From Liolophura sinensis (Eukaryota > Mollusca > Polyplacophora > Chitonida > Chitonidae), in assembly GCF_032854445.1 (NCBI RefSeq), contig NC_088301.1, positions 43,385,187-43,449,186 of the forward strand: a stretch of DNA of 64,000 bases, in the 5' to 3' direction. Shown piece after piece: positions 60,884 through 64,000 of the stretch. A program made the position numbers and the translations under genes. How positions within the stretch are numbered: position 1 is the first letter of the stretch; every line of letters begins with the position of its first letter. The notes beneath the pieces were generated by a model. That model was not told the origin of the DNA, searched no databases, and was given only the letters and a program-made list of their open reading frames with translations.

Positions 60884-62833
60884 TCATTACATAAACATAT
60901 GTCACTGTAAATAACACACTTTTATATGTATCTTGATCAATCCATGGCCAAACTGTTTACAGTAACAGGATCAGTAAGGTGGCCAGGTGATGCTAAGGAT
61001 TGGTTCCCTATGGGTGCTGGGCATAACTACATCTACATCTTATACGTATGCAATGAACAAACCCATAAAACACGCCCTTGTATTCATGTATGTTTTAGTG
61101 AGCGATTCAATATTTGTTGTAAACAATGTATTGGGTGTTTTTTTTCTCACCTTTTTCAAAATATAATAATTTTATACAGTGTACAATCTTTCAATATGTT
61201 GAATACATGTACTTAAAAAAAAAAGTGTCAATTGAAAAAAAAAAAACATTCACTCCAGAAGCTCAATAATAGGCACCATCACTGAGCTATTCATAGCCAC
61301 AATGCCATTAGTTATGGCACTTAAGGCAAGTCAAATCAGGGTGATTTTGATTCTTGGGAAACAAGTTTTGCCCTTCCTTGTTGAGTTACAATCCATAAAC
61401 TGTTGCAGCCTACACTCTGTTGATCATTTTTTTTTATCATCTAAAACTCAAGGTCTTCAAATTCACATGACATGTACACCATGAACACAGCCCAAAATTC
61501 ATAGGCACCTTCTTCTAAACCCTTTTACCCCTTCCCTACATCTTTTTCAACAGGAGGTAATTTGACCTTCGCCCACAAAACACCCACACACAATATTATT
61601 TACAACCATATCACCTTTGTTACTCACATCCAATTCAAATACCTCTCACTATTTGACAGATTTCATAAACTGAATATTTTTCTTTGCCTCCTGGGATCAT
61701 TTTTTGAAAGGGATATATATATTTTAAGAATAATTTTTTTTAAATCATATTTTCCTTTTAAATTAAATGAAGGGTGACCGTTATTTATTGAGAAGTCACC
61801 CAAGGTCAAAACTAAGTAATAAATACTCAATCCATTATTGTCACCAAACAAAAGCCCAGCAAAACAAAATACATACAATAACAACATACGAACAAAGGAA
61901 AAATCAATAGGCCTTTCTAGTATCTAAGGATACAGTAGTTGTTTGGCCAGACACAGCCATGGAACATGTACATTGTCCACGTAATACACTCCTTACTTTG
62001 TGGGAATGACAGTATTTGGTGATTAATTTGACAGGTCTGGGAGTCAACAAGTGTCTGGCAGGTCAAGATCACTGCTACCACACCCACACAACAGTCCAGC
62101 AAAGATTCTAGAAGATTTCACACAACCTAACCAAAATTCAAATAGAGACTTGTAAGCACAACAAAACAATCAGCGTCTTACAACAATATAATTCTACACA
62201 AAAAAAACCCCAGGATTTTCTCTATAAAGTAGGCATGCTCCCAGTCTTTTCGGCCAATACTCGTTCTTCTAGTTTGCCAATGGAAGACAGAGTAAAGCTC
62301 TTAACATTGCAATCACTGTTACTAAATGCTGAAGTTTGGGGTACAAGCTAAAAAGGGCAAGGTGGTATTATACTTTAAAATCAAATTCAATAATCAAAAA
62401 AAGACAAACCAAAAAATTCTTATTTGATTCTAAAGGGCACTTTAAAAGGCTGAATGGCCTCTTTCAGTCATTTTGGGACTGTTTTGCCATTTTTGGCTCA
62501 ATATTACATGTAGAAAGGGCAGTTTCACTTTTGGTTCAATATTAAATGTAGGAAGGGCACTTTCCAGGTATCAAACTCTGAATTAACCTAAATTAGGCCT
62601 TGAGAGAGTATGTGCTCTGAGGCAGACAACTGCAGTCTCACAACAACACTTGGTTTGGGTTTAACAAATACATGTGCTGTGTACGTCACACTGGGAATAA
62701 CTTGTGAATGTTTATCACAGAGTTCATACGATCTAGACTACACGAAAATTGCCATATTATTAATTATTTCCCTTCTTGCTTTTATGGTGCCTTTGATGCA
62801 ATTCAAGATGAAACTTTACAATGTACTACTGTA

Positions 62834-63034
62834 GTTCCTGAACCTTTTCACATATGAAAGAGCAATTCATACACATTTTTATTTTGATTTTGGAGGCAAA
62901 ACTACATTTGTTGGATTGGTCATTTTCAGGGCATCACATAAAGAATAATTTTATCATTCATCTCAGAATAATGCCTTCAGAATATGCTTGAATAAACACC
63001 ATGCAAACTAAAACATGCGAAAAGATTGAAGAAT
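62834..63034 (-). mobile_element. MITE with TA target duplication
   Basis: Read on the minus strand it starts ATTCTTCAATCTTTTCGCAT and ends TGAAAAGGTTCAGGAAC, with TA on both sides (62832-62833 and 63035-63036). The interior GGTGTTTATTCAAGCATATT matches 34430-34635 and 54305-54512. Confidence 0.88.
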
Positions 63035-64000
63035 TATCTAATACTGTTTTGTCCAACACTTACATGTACTCAAACATTTATATATCCATCAATTAAGGAA
63101 ATTTACATTACACCAATTCCTTTATCTCCAATTTTTGGAATCCCAGGGCTATTTCTAATCTTAAAGTGAAAGACAGCACCTGACAAAAGTTTATGTCCAC
63201 TGAAAGACAACCATTCCAAGTATCTTAAATATTTTTTAGGTTTTTTTTCAATCCAGTCAAATTTAATCATAAGATTTAATTAATTTTAAGCGTTATCCGG
63301 TGAGATACCCTCTTCTCATTCTCAAAAACCTTCAGCATCCCTAATGAATTTTGCACTGACACAGATATTTGTTATTTAGAAACTGCTGACTAAACGCTAA
63401 AATGAACAACAAAAAAAGTATTTGGGAAGATCAATATTACATGGCTTGTAAATCTACGGATTTTACCTCTGTGGTGGTCTGTAAACGATACAGACCTGCC
63501 CCACAACACTGTAATATGGCCCTTATGCTACACGTAACTAAACTGTTGTAAACAATCTCAAAATGATGTCTTATGCAGTAGTCCCATGTTATCATATGTC
63601 ACTTCATGACAAAGGGTATGGGTAAAGGCTACATCACAACTTAGGCTGCACAATCTGATAGCAACGTGTTTGACTGGATAAAATTCTCAACATGGCTGCC
63701 TCGACTTACTCCAGCCATTTGTGCAGTGTTATCATTTTACTCTACAGTTTATTTGGTGAAATCTCATTAAAATAATAAAGTATGATACTTTTTACAAAGC
63801 TTGAGTATCTTACTTTCGACTGTCTTGTCCTTTAACGAAACTTGTCCGACAGGTATGGGTTGGACAGCCTTTACTAGATCTTACATTGCTGGTATAGTTT
63901 TGAAACAGTTCAAGCATATTTTACAAAGCTTAATAGTTCAACTATATAACAACAGTAATGAAAAAAACTCAATTCATAAAGGTTACATTAAAAGTGAGAT

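Larger units (their letters stand above)
58149..64000. other. probable CXXC1 intron or upstream region, no exon recognised
   Basis: I searched by eye for the CXXC first half (CGxC-DFC-like) and the PHD finger on the minus strand and found neither. The region holds a minisatellite, SINEs and a MITE. A weak exon-like segment near 63813-63880 is treated as unsupported. Confidence 0.45.

Noticed and set aside
63813-63880. Exon-like minus-strand segment ending in a GTAAG donor
   Set aside because: Both possible frames lack similarity to the missing CXXC1 parts and the acceptor is weak. It cannot be assigned.
1-64000. CRISPR arrays, operons or other prokaryotic systems
   Set aside because: The tandem arrays have no spacers, and the genes have animal exon-intron structure.

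Overview
The window looks like nuclear DNA from a lophotrochozoan animal, most likely a marine mollusc (inference). The reasons are intron-rich animal genes with GT-AG introns, an I-like LINE whose 3' end is followed by CATT repeats, many copies of a tRNA-derived SINE of a kind I associate with mollusc genomes, frequent short DNA-transposon derivatives, and long minisatellites. There is no prokaryotic gene organisation. One assembly gap of exactly 200 N lies at 15894-16093.

Three protein-coding genes can be supported. (1) 1554-3983, minus: a gene with a single coding exon for an 809-residue protein. It has a SWAP70/DEF6-like N-terminus, a PH domain, four EF-hand positions and a conserved-looking C-terminal domain I cannot name. 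(2) 22948-43348, plus: MFSD5, a major-facilitator protein related to molybdate transporters, rebuilt from 13 coding exons whose phases all agree (477 residues). (3) 52394-58148, minus: the C-terminal 429 residues of CXXC1/CFP1, the CpG-reading subunit of SET1 histone methyltransferase complexes, in ten exons. Its PHD finger and the first half of its CXXC finger are not recognisable in the window. MFSD5 and CXXC1 converge, with about 9 kb between their stop codons.

Layout: 1-4 kb, PH/EF-hand gene; 4-7.6 kb, no gene seen; 7.65-9.17 kb, 42-bp minisatellite; 9.7-10.9 kb, two SINEs; 11-15.9 kb, no gene, relatively CpG-rich; 16.1-16.9 kb, a short element interrupted by a second transposon; 17.5-22.4 kb, a decayed LINE with gag-like, endonuclease, reverse transcriptase and RNase H remnants; 22.9-43.3 kb, MFSD5 with repeat-filled introns; 43.3-52.4 kb, probable 3' UTRs and intergenic DNA; 52.4-58.1 kb, CXXC1 exons; 58.1-64 kb, probable CXXC1 intron with a 26-bp minisatellite and more repeats.

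The three genes do not form a pathway. The main interest lies in the unusual domain architecture of the 809-residue protein, in well-resolved transposon insertions (target duplications, and one nested insertion with an uninterrupted relative elsewhere in the window), and in a marked change in CpG content between the two halves of the window. Exon models were made by eye from splice signals, phase and remembered family similarity. No alignment or database search was run.
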